Shown: in pieces, positions 47,595-56,802 of the stretch
Position numbering within the stretch: position 1 is the stretch's first letter
How the letters are laid out: every line of letters starts with the position of its first letter
Source: Pararhizobium polonicum
Lineage (GTDB): Bacteria; Pseudomonadota; Alphaproteobacteria; Rhizobiales; Rhizobiaceae
Reading direction: 5' to 3'
DNA: 64,000 bases
NCBI RefSeq assembly: GCF_001687365.1
Contig: NZ_LGLV01000005.1
Coordinates: 248,001 to 312,000, forward strand
Position numbers and translations under genes: made by a program
The notes under the pieces: model-generated
Databases searched by the model: none
Told to the model about the DNA's origin: nothing
The model's input: the letters and a program-made list of their open reading frames with translations, nothing else

Positions 47595-47826
47595 TTCTTA
47601 TCCTTTTCATTTTCCGCTGAACTGACGTGTCCGCGGATCAAGGTCTTTGTGCCAAGCGCAATCGTCCTGCGCATTTCTTTGCAAGGATGCATAATACATG
47701 CGGCCGAACAATGACAAGACCTGCCGACCGCTCCAAAACACGGATTCGGCTGCCGTTTACCTGCGGCAATGCTTTTAGGGCAGGATTGCCGCAGGATTAA
47801 GGAGCGCGCTGCCGAAACGGCGCGTC

Positions 47827-50160
47827 TCAGTTCAGGCCGTCGAACTTCGTATCGCCGACGTCGATATCACCCAGCGTGCGGAAGCTGATGCGTGCGCCGA
47901 TCGACCAGTCGTTGGCGACGGACTGATCGGTATCGCGTTCTTCCTTGTAGACGATCGAGAAGATCGTATCCCGGTCGTCATAGGTGACGCCGAACCCGTT
48001 GCGCGTCACGAGGTTGCTGTTCAGATCGTAGGTGACCGACCCGAACACCGACCAGTAATCGGCGAACTTGTAGGCCGCCGCCGTCTGGATTTCGTCCTGG
48101 TCGCGGACCGAGCCGTAGAGCGGCTGTGCCTTGATGCTGGTATAGGTCACTGCCGTCTGCCACAGGATGCCCTGGTAGCCGAGCGTCGCATCGGCACGGC
48201 GCAGATCGAAATTCTTTTCGTCCAGGCGGCCGCTGAGGCTGGCCGTGATGCCCGATGGCGCATCGATGCCGACCATGCCGACATAGTCGGAGCGGTTGGT
48301 TTCAAGACCGGAATTGGCGCCGGCCTGGACCAGGTCGTCGGTCGCAAACGAATTCAGCCCGCCGAGATGGAAGGACTGGCCGGCAATCGCCCGAAGGGCA
48401 TAGCCGTTGCCGAGCGCGCCGGTATAGCGGACGCCGAGATTGGCCCGCGTGCCGCCTTCGATGCGGTCATAGCCTGAAAACTTGTCGCGGTCGAACAGCG
48501 TGGTCGCATCGAAGACGAAGCTCTGTGCGTCCTCGTTCGGCAGGCCGCCGGCATATTCCTCGTTGGGACGGGCAAAGATCTGGGCGATCGGCTCGATGAT
48601 GTGGCTGCTGTAGTCGGTCGTCAGCAGGATGGGATAACGCGCGTCGATCCCGGCCGTCAGCATGCGCCGGGTGGCGGCGTCGCCATTGTCGAAGTTGCCG
48701 GTATAGTCGTCGCCCGGATCGGACATGGAGGATCCGATCGCATCGCCGCGGGCGGCAAGGATCGGCGTCAGCGACAGGCCGCCCGGAATGATGAAGTTGC
48801 GCTTCCATTCCAATTCGGCGCTCAGGCGGTGATACGTGCCGTCGAGACCGGGAAAGCGGTTGACGATACCCGGTACCGACAATTCGTCCTGACGGTTGCG
48901 GTTGATATTGGTCATGTTGATGTCGGCGGTCAGCTCGCCGCCGAACACCGGCTTGGGCGCGGTATAGGAATAGTCGAGAACCTGCGCTTCGGCCTGCTTG
49001 TTTTCGGCAATGCTGTTGGGATCGGCATCCTGGATGTCGAAGTAGAAGGCGCGCATGTCGAAATAATTGCGCTTGCCGAGACCGGTCAGGTAGGCCTGGT
49101 TGGTATAGGTCGTGCCGTCGAAGGTCGACAGTTCGTAGGTCTTGGCGAAGTTGTTGTCGCTCTGCACCAGCACGTTCCAGCCGAACGTCCAGCGCGGATT
49201 GATCTCGAACTTGCCCTCAGAGGCAATCATGCCGCGGGCTTTTTCCTGGGCATCGACGGTGCCGGCGGTAAAGCTGCTCCGGTTCATCTGGTCGATGCCG
49301 GCCATGGTGAGGATATGCTGGCCGTTTTCGAAGCGCTGGCGGAATTCGCCGGCGAGCAGGAAACCCTGGCGGGTCAGGCCGGTTCCCGTGACGGTCGCAT
49401 CCATATAGGGCGAGATCGCCCAGTAATAGGGGACGCTGACACCGGCGCCGAGCTTCTGGGTGTAGCGGAAACTCGGAAACAGGAAGCCGCTCTTGCGCTT
49501 GACCGTCTGGTCGGGAACCTCGAGCACAGGCAGATAGAGGATCGGCTTGCCGAACAGCTCGAACCGGGCCTTCTCCATGCGGATCGTATGGGTCTTGCCG
49601 TTCTGGACGATCCGCTGCGCCTTGACGTGCCAGAGCGACTTGTGGTCGGGATCGGTGGCGCAGGGCGTGCATGCGGTATAGACGGCATTGTTGAGGATCA
49701 TTTCCTCGCCGTTGCGCCGCTCGCCGGTGACGGCGGCAAGCTTCGTCAGGTCGGTCGTTTCGACGCGCAGCCGCTCGATGAAGCCGTTGCCGAAATCGTC
49801 GGTCACGTCCATCTGGTCGGCATAGACCTTGTTGCCGCCGGGCTCGATCAGCTCGATTTCACCGGTGGCGATGATGCGCCCGGTCTTCTGGCTGTATTCG
49901 ACCTGCTGGGCGACCATCTGGTAGCCGCCATAATTGATCTGCACGGCGCCGCGCACGATCACGCGCTCCGCGTCCTTGTTATAGACAAGCTCGTTGGCCG
50001 ACAGAAGCATCTTGGCGTCGTCGGGGATGTTCGGCTTGAACGAATCGATATTGGTTTCCTGCGCCCATGCGGGGGCGGCGGGAGTAAACGTCTGGAACGC
50101 AACGCCGGAAAGCAGAATGGCCGTCAGCAGCCTGATATGTTTGCGGTTGCCTGCCGCCAC
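47827..50160 (-). CDS. lptD: LPS-assembly outer-membrane protein
   Basis: A 777-aa protein with an N-terminal signal ending AWAQ, an OstA-type jellyroll (MLLSANELVYNKDAERVIVRG; GEIELIEPGGNKVYADQM) and a long C-terminal beta-barrel of alternating strands. It inserts LPS into the outer leaflet. The start is a GTG overlapping the lptG stop by one base. Two cysteines in YTACTPCATD could form a disulfide. Confidence 0.93.
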   Translation of the reverse strand: MAAGNRKHIRLLTAILLSGVAFQTFTPAAPAWAQETNIDSFKPNIPDDAKMLLSANELVYNKDAERVIVRGAVQINYGGYQMVAQQVEYSQKTGRIIATGEIELIEPGGNKVYADQMDVTDDFGNGFIERLRVETTDLTKLAAVTGERRNGEEMILNNAVYTACTPCATDPDHKSLWHVKAQRIVQNGKTHTIRMEKARFELFGKPILYLPVLEVPDQTVKRKSGFLFPSFRYTQKLGAGVSVPYYWAISPYMDATVTGTGLTRQGFLLAGEFRQRFENGQHILTMAGIDQMNRSSFTAGTVDAQEKARGMIASEGKFEINPRWTFGWNVLVQSDNNFAKTYELSTFDGTTYTNQAYLTGLGKRNYFDMRAFYFDIQDADPNSIAENKQAEAQVLDYSYTAPKPVFGGELTADINMTNINRNRQDELSVPGIVNRFPGLDGTYHRLSAELEWKRNFIIPGGLSLTPILAARGDAIGSSMSDPGDDYTGNFDNGDAATRRMLTAGIDARYPILLTTDYSSHIIEPIAQIFARPNEEYAGGLPNEDAQSFVFDATTLFDRDKFSGYDRIEGGTRANLGVRYTGALGNGYALRAIAGQSFHLGGLNSFATDDLVQAGANSGLETNRSDYVGMVGIDAPSGITASLSGRLDEKNFDLRRADATLGYQGILWQTAVTYTSIKAQPLYGSVRDQDEIQTAAAYKFADYWSVFGSVTYDLNSNLVTRNGFGVTYDDRDTIFSIVYKEERDTDQSVANDWSIGARISFRTLGDIDVGDTKFDGLN

Positions 50161-51245
50161 TAGCCGTCCTCCTCATGCAATAGAATCGTCGAACCCAGCG
50201 CCATCGCTACAACAACTGGCAACCAGGCTGCAACGAACGGAGGCACAATGCCGCTGCTCCCGAATGCTTTTACAAGCACGGTGACGACATAAAGCACGAA
50301 GCCCGACAGGATTCCACCGAGAATTACCGGTCTCGATTGGTTAAACCGGCTAAATTTGAGCGAGACGCTTGCAGCGATCAACGTCATTGCCACCAGAAGC
50401 AGCGGAAGCGAAAGCATCGAGTGGAATTGGGTTTCCATGGCGTTGGTCGGGAAGCCGAACGATTTTGCCACTTCGATCTTGTGCTTCAGGTCGAAAAACT
50501 GAATGGAATCAGCCTTCGCCAGTGTTTCCTGGACGAATTCCGGCTTGAGATGCGTCGGCAGCTGTACCGTTGCGAGACGGCGCGGCAGCTCTCCGTTGCG
50601 CGTTTCCGTCACACCGTTCAGAAGCCAGTAACCATCTTCCAGTTTTGCTGTTGCCGCGTCCTGTCTCGAAACGATCGTGCCAAGCGGATCGAAATGGATC
50701 ACCGTGACGTTGACCAGCGTCCTGCCTTCGTCCTGAACGGACCGGGCGCCGATGATCGTGTCGTCCTTGCCGTAGATCTGCCGCAGCCAGGGGATCGAAA
50801 TCGCCGATTTGGCCGAGGACGAGCTTCCCCATTCCGCTTCCAACGCTTCGGCCTTCTTGGTGCCCCAGGAGGCGATCGGATTGAGCGCAATCACCGTCAG
50901 CACGCCGAACAGGAAGGCGCCGATGACGAAGGGCTGCAGGAACTGCCAGACGGAAATGCCGGCGGCGCGCGTCACCACCAGTTCGTAGCGGCGGTTGAGC
51001 GAGATCAAGGCCGCCATGCCGGCAAACAGGGCGACGAACGGCACTGTCTGCTGCAGGATCATCGGAATGCGGAACGTCGTCATCAGCAGGGCGCCGGCCA
51101 CCGAGTATCGCGGCAGCTGCGACATCCGGTTGGCAAGCTCGCTGAAATCGATGATGAAGATCAGCGCGAAGATGCCGGCGAGGAACCAGAAGGTGGTGAT
51201 CGCGTATCGCCTGAAAAAATAACGCCCGAGCGTGGTGAAGATCAT
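50160..51245 (-). CDS. lptG: LPS export permease LptG
   Basis: A 361-aa permease with TM segments at both ends (RYAITTFWFLAGIFALIFII) and a periplasmic beta-jellyroll between. With LptF and LptB (not in the window) it extracts LPS from the inner membrane. It overlaps the lptF stop by four bases (ATGA) and abuts lptD, so lptF-lptG-lptD forms one operon. Confidence 0.92.
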   Translation of the reverse strand: MIFTTLGRYFFRRYAITTFWFLAGIFALIFIIDFSELANRMSQLPRYSVAGALLMTTFRIPMILQQTVPFVALFAGMAALISLNRRYELVVTRAAGISVWQFLQPFVIGAFLFGVLTVIALNPIASWGTKKAEALEAEWGSSSSAKSAISIPWLRQIYGKDDTIIGARSVQDEGRTLVNVTVIHFDPLGTIVSRQDAATAKLEDGYWLLNGVTETRNGELPRRLATVQLPTHLKPEFVQETLAKADSIQFFDLKHKIEVAKSFGFPTNAMETQFHSMLSLPLLLVAMTLIAASVSLKFSRFNQSRPVILGGILSGFVLYVVTVLVKAFGSSGIVPPFVAAWLPVVVAMALGSTILLHEEDG

Positions 51246-52417
51246 GGAGCCGTGTTCCCGTCAGATGCAGGCGCGGCCTTTGTCAGGCGCAGGCGAACCA
51301 GGATCTCGTTGACCTTCTGCTCCAGGGTGAGCGGAATTTCAAGCCGCCTGTTGCCCATCAGCTGCCGTATCGCCAGATAACCGGTGAGAAGCGGGATCAG
51401 ATACATGATCAGAATGAAGGCGCGCGATTCCTCCGCGCTGTTGGCGGCGTAGAATGTCAGCCAGCGGATGAACAGGCAGGTCAGCATCGCCGCGATCATC
51501 GGATGCACGCGTGCTTCCCGGTGCGAACGGGCGTCACTGCTGACAACCAGCGTGACCAGGGCGAAAAGCAGGGGATAAGTCCATTCGGTGAACCGGCGAT
51601 GCAGCTCCGCCGTGAAGGGCATCGGGTTCTTCGCGTAAACCGGGTCCTTCGGATCCGGATTGATGAGGAAGGGCAGGTCCCGGTCCTTGGCGCGAATCGT
51701 CGCTTCGCCCGCCGATTTCGTCATGTCGGTCAGGTCGAAGGCGTAGCTGTCGAACTTGATGATCGAGACGTTGCCGTCAGGCAGCTTGCGATGCACTTCG
51801 CCGTCCTTCATCACCAAAGCAGATCCGCTTTCGTCGACGGCGCCTTCGCGGGCGTAATAGACGAGCTCATAGGCGGGATCGCGCGAATCGGCGACGAAGA
51901 TGCCGTGCAGAACGCCGCCGCTGCGCCGCGATGCGACCTGGACATAAAGGCCGTCGCCGATCTTGCGGAAGGTGTTTTCCTGAACGATCGACGACAACAG
52001 GTCGGCATGGGCTGTGGCGATCATCTTGCGCACGGCGATGCGCGAATAGGGTTCGACGAAATTGTCGACGGCAAACGAGACGACGCTGAGCGCGATGCCG
52101 AGATAGAGGATCGGGCGGATGATCGTCATGCGCGAGGCGCCGGCGGCGTTGAGAACCGTCAGCTCCGAATCGGAATTCATCGCCGTCAGCGTCTGCGCCA
52201 CGCCGATAACCAGCGCGAAGGGCAGAATGAGCGGAATGATCGTCGGCAGGATGAGCGTTGCCAGGCGCATGAAGGCGAAGACCGACTGGCCGCTGTCCGT
52301 CACCAGATTGACGCTCGTCAACGCCTGAGTCGTCCAGACGATCGCCATCAACGGCAGAAGCGTGACAAGGAACATGCCCGTCGCCCGCTTCAGGATATAA
52401 CGCTCGATCAACTTCAT
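51242..52417 (-). CDS. lptF: LPS export permease LptF
   Basis: A 391-aa YjgP/YjgQ permease: MKLIERYILKRATGMFLVTLLPLMA start, transmembrane helices at both ends and a periplasmic domain in between. AGGA precedes ATG 52417; the longer frame upstream is in the promoter gap. Partner of LptG; first gene of the LPS-transport run. Confidence 0.92.
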   Translation of the reverse strand: MKLIERYILKRATGMFLVTLLPLMAIVWTTQALTSVNLVTDSGQSVFAFMRLATLILPTIIPLILPFALVIGVAQTLTAMNSDSELTVLNAAGASRMTIIRPILYLGIALSVVSFAVDNFVEPYSRIAVRKMIATAHADLLSSIVQENTFRKIGDGLYVQVASRRSGGVLHGIFVADSRDPAYELVYYAREGAVDESGSALVMKDGEVHRKLPDGNVSIIKFDSYAFDLTDMTKSAGEATIRAKDRDLPFLINPDPKDPVYAKNPMPFTAELHRRFTEWTYPLLFALVTLVVSSDARSHREARVHPMIAAMLTCLFIRWLTFYAANSAEESRAFILIMYLIPLLTGYLAIRQLMGNRRLEIPLTLEQKVNEILVRLRLTKAAPASDGNTAP

Positions 52418-52740
52418 GCGTGGTCCTGGCTCATCTTCCCGCCGTTCGCCCAGTCTGGCGCCGCCGATAGGTATCGGCCCGGTCCGCGAGTTCCTATTGC
52501 GCTGATCGAACCGGTTTGCAAGTTTTTCACGACAACCAAATTGTAAAGGGGCAGGGCTAAGGCTCAGCAAAGAATGATAGTTAACGGCATGTAAACACAA
52601 GGGTGCGTCTTGCCAAGGGCATCAAAACCAAGAAGGGTGGGTGAACCTGTTTCCGGGCTTGCAGTTGATGGCGAATGTTTGCCACTGTAGCCGCGATGTA
52701 ACATACCGGCGTCCGCCTGGGGTCATTCTGGAGTCTCTTC
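52418..52740. other. Divergent lptF / pepA intergenic region
   Basis: 323 bases without a gene, holding promoters for both directions. Only the lptF-side candidate below is reasonably clear; none was convincing for pepA. Confidence 0.6.
52574..52601 (-). promoter_or_regulatory. Candidate promoter of lptF-lptG-lptD-surA run
   Basis: On the minus strand CTTGTG (52596-52601), a 16-base spacer and TATCAT (52574-52579). The start would be near 52567, giving a leader of about 150 bases. Confidence 0.35.
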
Positions 52741-54237
52741 ATGTCATTGAAATTCGAAATCGGTTTCAGCAAATCGGCACGCCTGTCCGGTGGCCTGGCG
52801 ATCCTGCTCAAGACTCTTGACGGAAAAGAGGCGGCGGGAGCCGCGGAGGCCGATCCCGAGGCGATTGTCGCCAAAGCAGCCCGGATTGCGAAATTCAAGG
52901 CCAGGTCGCTGAGCACGCTCGATATCGTCGCGCCGCATGGCGCGCCGGTCGACCGTATCCTGGTTCTCGGCATCGGCGATGGCACAGGCCTTGCCGCGCA
53001 TGACTGGCTGAAGGCCGGCGGCGCGGCGGCCTCGAAGATCCGCGGCGCCGACAAGGTGGCGATTTTCCTCGATGCGCCGGGCCTTGAGGTTTCGGGCAAG
53101 GCGGCTGCCGATTTCGCGCTTGGCATGGAGATGAATGCCTACAGCTTCGATACCTACAAGACGACGAAGAAGGACGACGACGACCAGAAAGGCCCTCCGA
53201 AGCCGGTGAAGGTCACCATCGTCACGGGCGCGGTGGTCGCGGCAAAGAAGGCGGCGGTGATTTCGCAGGCGGTGGGGGAAGGCGTCTTCCTGGCGCGGAC
53301 CCTGGTCAACGAACCCGCCAACGTGCTCGGTCCGGTCGAATTCGCGGCCAAGGCCAAGGAGCTGGAAAAGCTCGGCGTCGAAGTCGAGATCCTGACCGAG
53401 CGCGAGATGAAGAAACTCGGCATGGGCGCGCTGCTCGGTGTCGCGCAGGGCTCGGTGCGGCCGCCGCGCCTGGCGATCATGCAGTGGAAGGGCGGAAAAC
53501 CGAAGGACAAGCCGGTGGCCTTTGTCGGCAAGGGCGTCGTCTTCGACAGCGGCGGCATCTCGATCAAGCCGGGCGCCGGCATGGAGGAGATGAAGGGCGA
53601 CATGGGCGGTGCTGCCGCCGTCACCGGCCTGATGCATGTGCTGGCCGCCCGCAAGGCGAAGGCCAATGTCGTCGGCATTATCGGCCTTGTGGAAAACATG
53701 CCGGATGGCAACGCCCAGCGTCCGGGCGATATCGTCACCTCGATGTCCGGCCAGACCATCGAGATCATCAACACCGATGCCGAAGGCCGGCTCGTGCTCT
53801 GCGATGCGCTGTGGTACTGCAACGACCGCTTCAAGCCGCAATTCATGGTCAACCTGGCGACGCTGACGGGGGCCGTCATGGTGGCGCTCGGCAGCCATCA
53901 TGCCGGCCTGTTCACCAATGACGACAAGCTTGCCGGTCAGCTGACGGCGGCGGGACTGATAACGCAGGAGCGGCTGTGGCGCCTACCGCTCGGCAAGGAA
54001 TACGACAAGATGATCGACAGCAAGTTTGCCGACATGAAGAACACCGGCGGCCGCTATGCCGGCTCGATCACCGCGGCCCAGTTCCTCAAGCGCTTCGTCA
54101 AGGACACGCCCTGGGCGCATCTCGACATCGCCGGAACCGCGATGGGCTCGCCGACCGACGAGATCAACCAGTCCTGGGCCTCCGGCTTCGGCGTGCGGCT
54201 GCTGGATGAGCTGATCCGCGCGAACTACGAGAGCTGA
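52741..54237 (+). CDS. pepA: Leucyl aminopeptidase
   Basis: A 498-aa M17 metallopeptidase. The two-zinc site and catalytic residues are seen in [30 protein letters not shown] and the signature [14 protein letters not shown]. It removes N-terminal residues from peptides and in some bacteria also acts in DNA recombination as an accessory factor. holC follows nine bases downstream, a widespread order. Confidence 0.95.
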   Translation: MSLKFEIGFSKSARLSGGLAILLKTLDGKEAAGAAEADPEAIVAKAARIAKFKARSLSTLDIVAPHGAPVDRILVLGIGDGTGLAAHDWLKAGGAAASKIRGADKVAIFLDAPGLEVSGKAAADFALGMEMNAYSFDTYKTTKKDDDDQKGPPKPVKVTIVTGAVVAAKKAAVISQAVGEGVFLARTLVNEPANVLGPVEFAAKAKELEKLGVEVEILTEREMKKLGMGALLGVAQGSVRPPRLAIMQWKGGKPKDKPVAFVGKGVVFDSGGISIKPGAGMEEMKGDMGGAAAVTGLMHVLAARKAKANVVGIIGLVENMPDGNAQRPGDIVTSMSGQTIEIINTDAEGRLVLCDALWYCNDRFKPQFMVNLATLTGAVMVALGSHHAGLFTNDDKLAGQLTAAGLITQERLWRLPLGKEYDKMIDSKFADMKNTGGRYAGSITAAQFLKRFVKDTPWAHLDIAGTAMGSPTDEINQSWASGFGVRLLDELIRANYES

Positions 54238-54245
54238 TCTGAGAC

Positions 54246-54695
54246 GTGACGGAAATCCTGTTCTACCATCTGACCGAATCCAAGCTCGAAGACGCGCTGC
54301 CGCCGCTGCTTGACCGCTGCGTCGAGCGCGGCTGGCGCGTCGTCGTGCAGACGGTGGCCGAAGAACGCCGCGACATGCTCGACAATCATCTCTGGACCTA
54401 CCGTGACGACAGCTTTCTGCCGCACGGCACCGATGCCGCCGAATTTGCCGGCGACCAGCCGATCCTGTTGACGGCCGGCGCCGACAACGGCAACGCCGCC
54501 ACCGTCCGCTTCCTGATCGACGGCGCCGAACCGCCTCCGGTCGCCGGCTACGAGCGGGTGGTGTTCATGTTCGACGGCTATGATCCTGCGCAGCTGGAAG
54601 GCGCGCGGGCGCACTGGAAGGTGCTGAAGGGCGAGGGGCATACGCTGACTTACTGGCAGCAGAATCAGGATGGACGCTGGGTGAAGAAGGCGTGA
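54246..54695 (+). CDS. holC: DNA polymerase III subunit chi
   Basis: A 149-aa chi subunit, beginning GTG (TEILFYHLTESKLEDALPPLL), with VFMFDGYDPAQLEGARAHWK and the C-terminal LTYWQQNQDGRWVKKA typical of the family. It links the clamp loader to single-strand binding protein. Its last 95 bases are found again, diverged, at 55149-55243. The stop overlaps the ATG of the barstar-like gene (TGATG). Confidence 0.93.
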   Translation: MTEILFYHLTESKLEDALPPLLDRCVERGWRVVVQTVAEERRDMLDNHLWTYRDDSFLPHGTDAAEFAGDQPILLTAGADNGNAATVRFLIDGAEPPPVAGYERVVFMFDGYDPAQLEGARAHWKVLKGEGHTLTYWQQNQDGRWVKKA

Positions 54696-55069
54696 TGTCT
54701 GTGGGGCCGCATCAGCATCATGCCACACAAACCCTCGTCGTGACGATACCAACCGACAGAATTGTCGATTGGGACAGCTTCCACTCGGTGTTCAAAGAGG
54801 TGTTTGGGTTCCCGGAGTTCTACGGCCGGAACCAAGATGCTTGGATTGATTGCATGGGCTATGTCGATGATCCGCAGAGCGGCATGACAAATGTCTGCAT
54901 CGCACCGGGAAATGTACTTGCGCTTCGCATCGACGATGCAGTTGATTTTAAGCGCCGTTGCCCGGAACAATACAGCGCTCTCATCGAATGTGCCGCTTTT
55001 GTAAACTATCGTCGCTGGAACGCGGGCGAAAAGACGCTGCTAACGCTGATGCTTACGGGACATTTTTGA
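54695..55069 (+). CDS. Barstar-like ribonuclease inhibitor (orphan immunity protein)
   Basis: A 124-aa protein with the barstar signature GFPEFYGRNQDAWIDCM at residues 38-54, followed by the expected strand/helix layout. Barstars block barnase-type RNase toxins. No barnase or polymorphic toxin is encoded nearby, so it is an orphan. Its ATG shares one base with the holC stop, so it is expressed from the pepA-holC transcript. It lies between intact holC and a copied holC 3' end, and its base composition is lower in GC than holC. A GTG three bases earlier is an alternative start. Confidence 0.82.
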   Translation: MSVGPHQHHATQTLVVTIPTDRIVDWDSFHSVFKEVFGFPEFYGRNQDAWIDCMGYVDDPQSGMTNVCIAPGNVLALRIDDAVDFKRRCPEQYSALIECAAFVNYRRWNAGEKTLLTLMLTGHF

Positions 55070-55148
55070 TGCTGCCGGAGGTGGAGATAAGCACGGCGAC
55101 AAAAATGAGCGGTAGGTATCGATATTGAGACGAGAAGAGTCAGTTTCT

Positions 55149-55243
55149 GTGCGCGGATGTACTGGAAGAGGCTGAAAGGTCAGGGGCACACGCTGACCTA
55201 CTGGCAGCAGAATCAGGATGGGCGCTGGGTGAAGAAGGCTTAG
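55149..55243 (+). pseudogene. Duplicated 3' end of holC (remnant)
   Basis: These 95 bases align without gaps to holC 54601-54695, with about 15 differences by eye. The frame is preserved and encodes RMYWKRLKGQGHTLTYWQQN then QDGRWVKKA and a stop (holC: ARAHWKVLKGEGHTLTYWQQ). It has no start of its own. It marks the right junction of the barstar-like insert and directly precedes the Imm50-like gene by 15 bases, as the original holC end would have. Confidence 0.92.
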
Positions 55244-55257
55244 CTTGAGGGGCAAAG

Positions 55258-55686
55258 GTGTCGACGGAACGTATGGACGAGAAATCTTGGCGAGCGATTC
55301 CCGGCGGCGAAGCGCTGATCGCCTATTTCGGGCATGTTCCATTTTTCCATGATGGCGAGATTACGCAGGTGGTTCTCAATCGACGCTCTACCAGCACGAT
55401 CTCAATTCATATTTGGGGAATGGATCCCGTCAAGCACGCAGTGGTGACGTTGTTGATCGATGATATCATCGATCTCGAGCTCGAAAACTTCAGCCCGCAG
55501 AATGTCATCGGCGATTTGATCATTCGCCCGTTGCCTGAACGCGACGACCGCAGGGATTATTATCCCAGAAGTCAAACAGAGAGTGATGTCGAGATCGTAT
55601 TTGTACCGATTTACGGGTTGGCCGGTGTTCTTCGCGCAGGCTCGGTCTCTCTGACGTTCGTCCCGGGAAAACCCCGGGACGCTTAG
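55258..55686 (+). CDS. Imm50-like immunity protein
   Basis: A 142-aa protein from a GTG with GAGG seven bases upstream. The N-terminal block WRAIPGGEALIAYFGHVPFFHDGEI and following strands (VVLNRRSTSTISIHIWG) resemble the Imm50 family of polymorphic-toxin immunity proteins; the match is by pattern memory. No toxin gene is adjacent. It lies 15 bases behind the copied holC 3' end, so it probably was the first immunity gene after holC before the barstar-like gene arrived. Convergent with the Gfo/Idh gene. Confidence 0.6.
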   Translation: MSTERMDEKSWRAIPGGEALIAYFGHVPFFHDGEITQVVLNRRSTSTISIHIWGMDPVKHAVVTLLIDDIIDLELENFSPQNVIGDLIIRPLPERDDRRDYYPRSQTESDVEIVFVPIYGLAGVLRAGSVSLTFVPGKPRDA

Positions 55687-55700
55687 ATCAGGCCGAAAAC

Positions 55701-56627
55701 TCAATCGAAAAACGCATCCACGAACTTGCGCCGTCCGAGCATGAACGCATCGGCCACGTGGCGCAGCGGTGCCAGATCGACGTCGGATTTTTTGGCTTTG
55801 ACGATTTCGGCGAAGCGGGCGTAGAGGGCCGGGTATTCCTGTTCGGGCTCGTCATGCACCAGCTTGCCGTCGATCGACAGCTTGGCGCCGCCTTCGGAGA
55901 GAACCATCATGCCGGCGTCGGTTTCGGCGACGATATCCCAGCTCTGGTGGCCGGTCTGGCGCCAGTCGAATTCGGCCGAGACCGGCAGGTTGTTGGCGTC
56001 GCTGAAGACGATCGAGGCGGCGATCGGGGCGTCGCGGTTTTCCGGGAATTCCAGCGTCGCAGAGGTGATGAACAGCGGGTTGGGCAGGATATGGGTGACG
56101 ATCGACAGGGCGTTGATGCCGGGATCGAAGACGCCGAGGCCGCCGGCGGCCCAGATCCAGTCCTGGTTCGGATGCCAGTGGCGCACGTCTTCCTTCCATA
56201 TCACCTTGACGTCGTTGATCTTGGTGGAGGCGAGGAAAGCCTTTGCGGCTTCGACGGCCGGCGCATAGCGCGAATGCCAGCTGGCAAACAGCGACAGGCC
56301 TTTTTTATCGGCGAGCGCCTGCAGGTCGGCCACTTCGCTCAGCGTCGCGCCCGGCGGCTTTTCGAGGAACACATGCTTGCCGGCTTCGAGCGCGGTGCGC
56401 GCGGCCGCATAGCGGAACTGCGGCGGCATGCAGAGCGAGACGGCGTCGATGGCCGGTACCGCTTCGAGCATCGCCTCGATCGACTTGAAATTGTCGATGC
56501 CATCGACGACGCCGTGGCGGCTGGCGGCGGCGATCAGCGTGTAGTCGCTGTTCTTCGCAATGGCAGGAAGATGCTGGTCGCGGACGATCTTGCCGACGCC
56601 GACGATCGAGATATGGATGGGGCTCAT
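55701..56627 (-). CDS. Gfo/Idh/MocA-family sugar dehydrogenase (galactose/arabinose 1-dehydrogenase-like)
   Basis: A 308-aa NAD(P)-dependent oxidoreductase with an N-terminal Rossmann fold (SIVGVGKIVRDQHLPAI), the catalytic-lysine motif FLEKPPGATL and substrate-binding WHSRYAPAVE and GGLGVFDPGINAL. The length and WIWAAGGLGVFDPG block resemble D-galactose/L-arabinose 1-dehydrogenases of alphaproteobacteria and pseudomonads. The start is set by family register at 56627; no strong ribosome site. Confidence 0.8.
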   Translation of the reverse strand: MSPIHISIVGVGKIVRDQHLPAIAKNSDYTLIAAASRHGVVDGIDNFKSIEAMLEAVPAIDAVSLCMPPQFRYAAARTALEAGKHVFLEKPPGATLSEVADLQALADKKGLSLFASWHSRYAPAVEAAKAFLASTKINDVKVIWKEDVRHWHPNQDWIWAAGGLGVFDPGINALSIVTHILPNPLFITSATLEFPENRDAPIAASIVFSDANNLPVSAEFDWRQTGHQSWDIVAETDAGMMVLSEGGAKLSIDGKLVHDEPEQEYPALYARFAEIVKAKKSDVDLAPLRHVADAFMLGRRKFVDAFFD

Positions 56628-56802
56628 GGTGTTTCGCTCGATTTGTATGACTTTATGACGGGCTTTGTAGCAGAAAGAGAGGAGCGGGCAAGCGGCTGCC
56701 ACGAAGCATAAACGATGACGCGCGGACAATCGTGGGCGGGGGTGGTGGACAATGGCCATGCCGCGCTATTTGGATAGGCTGCCACGCAGAACAGGAGTGC
56801 CC

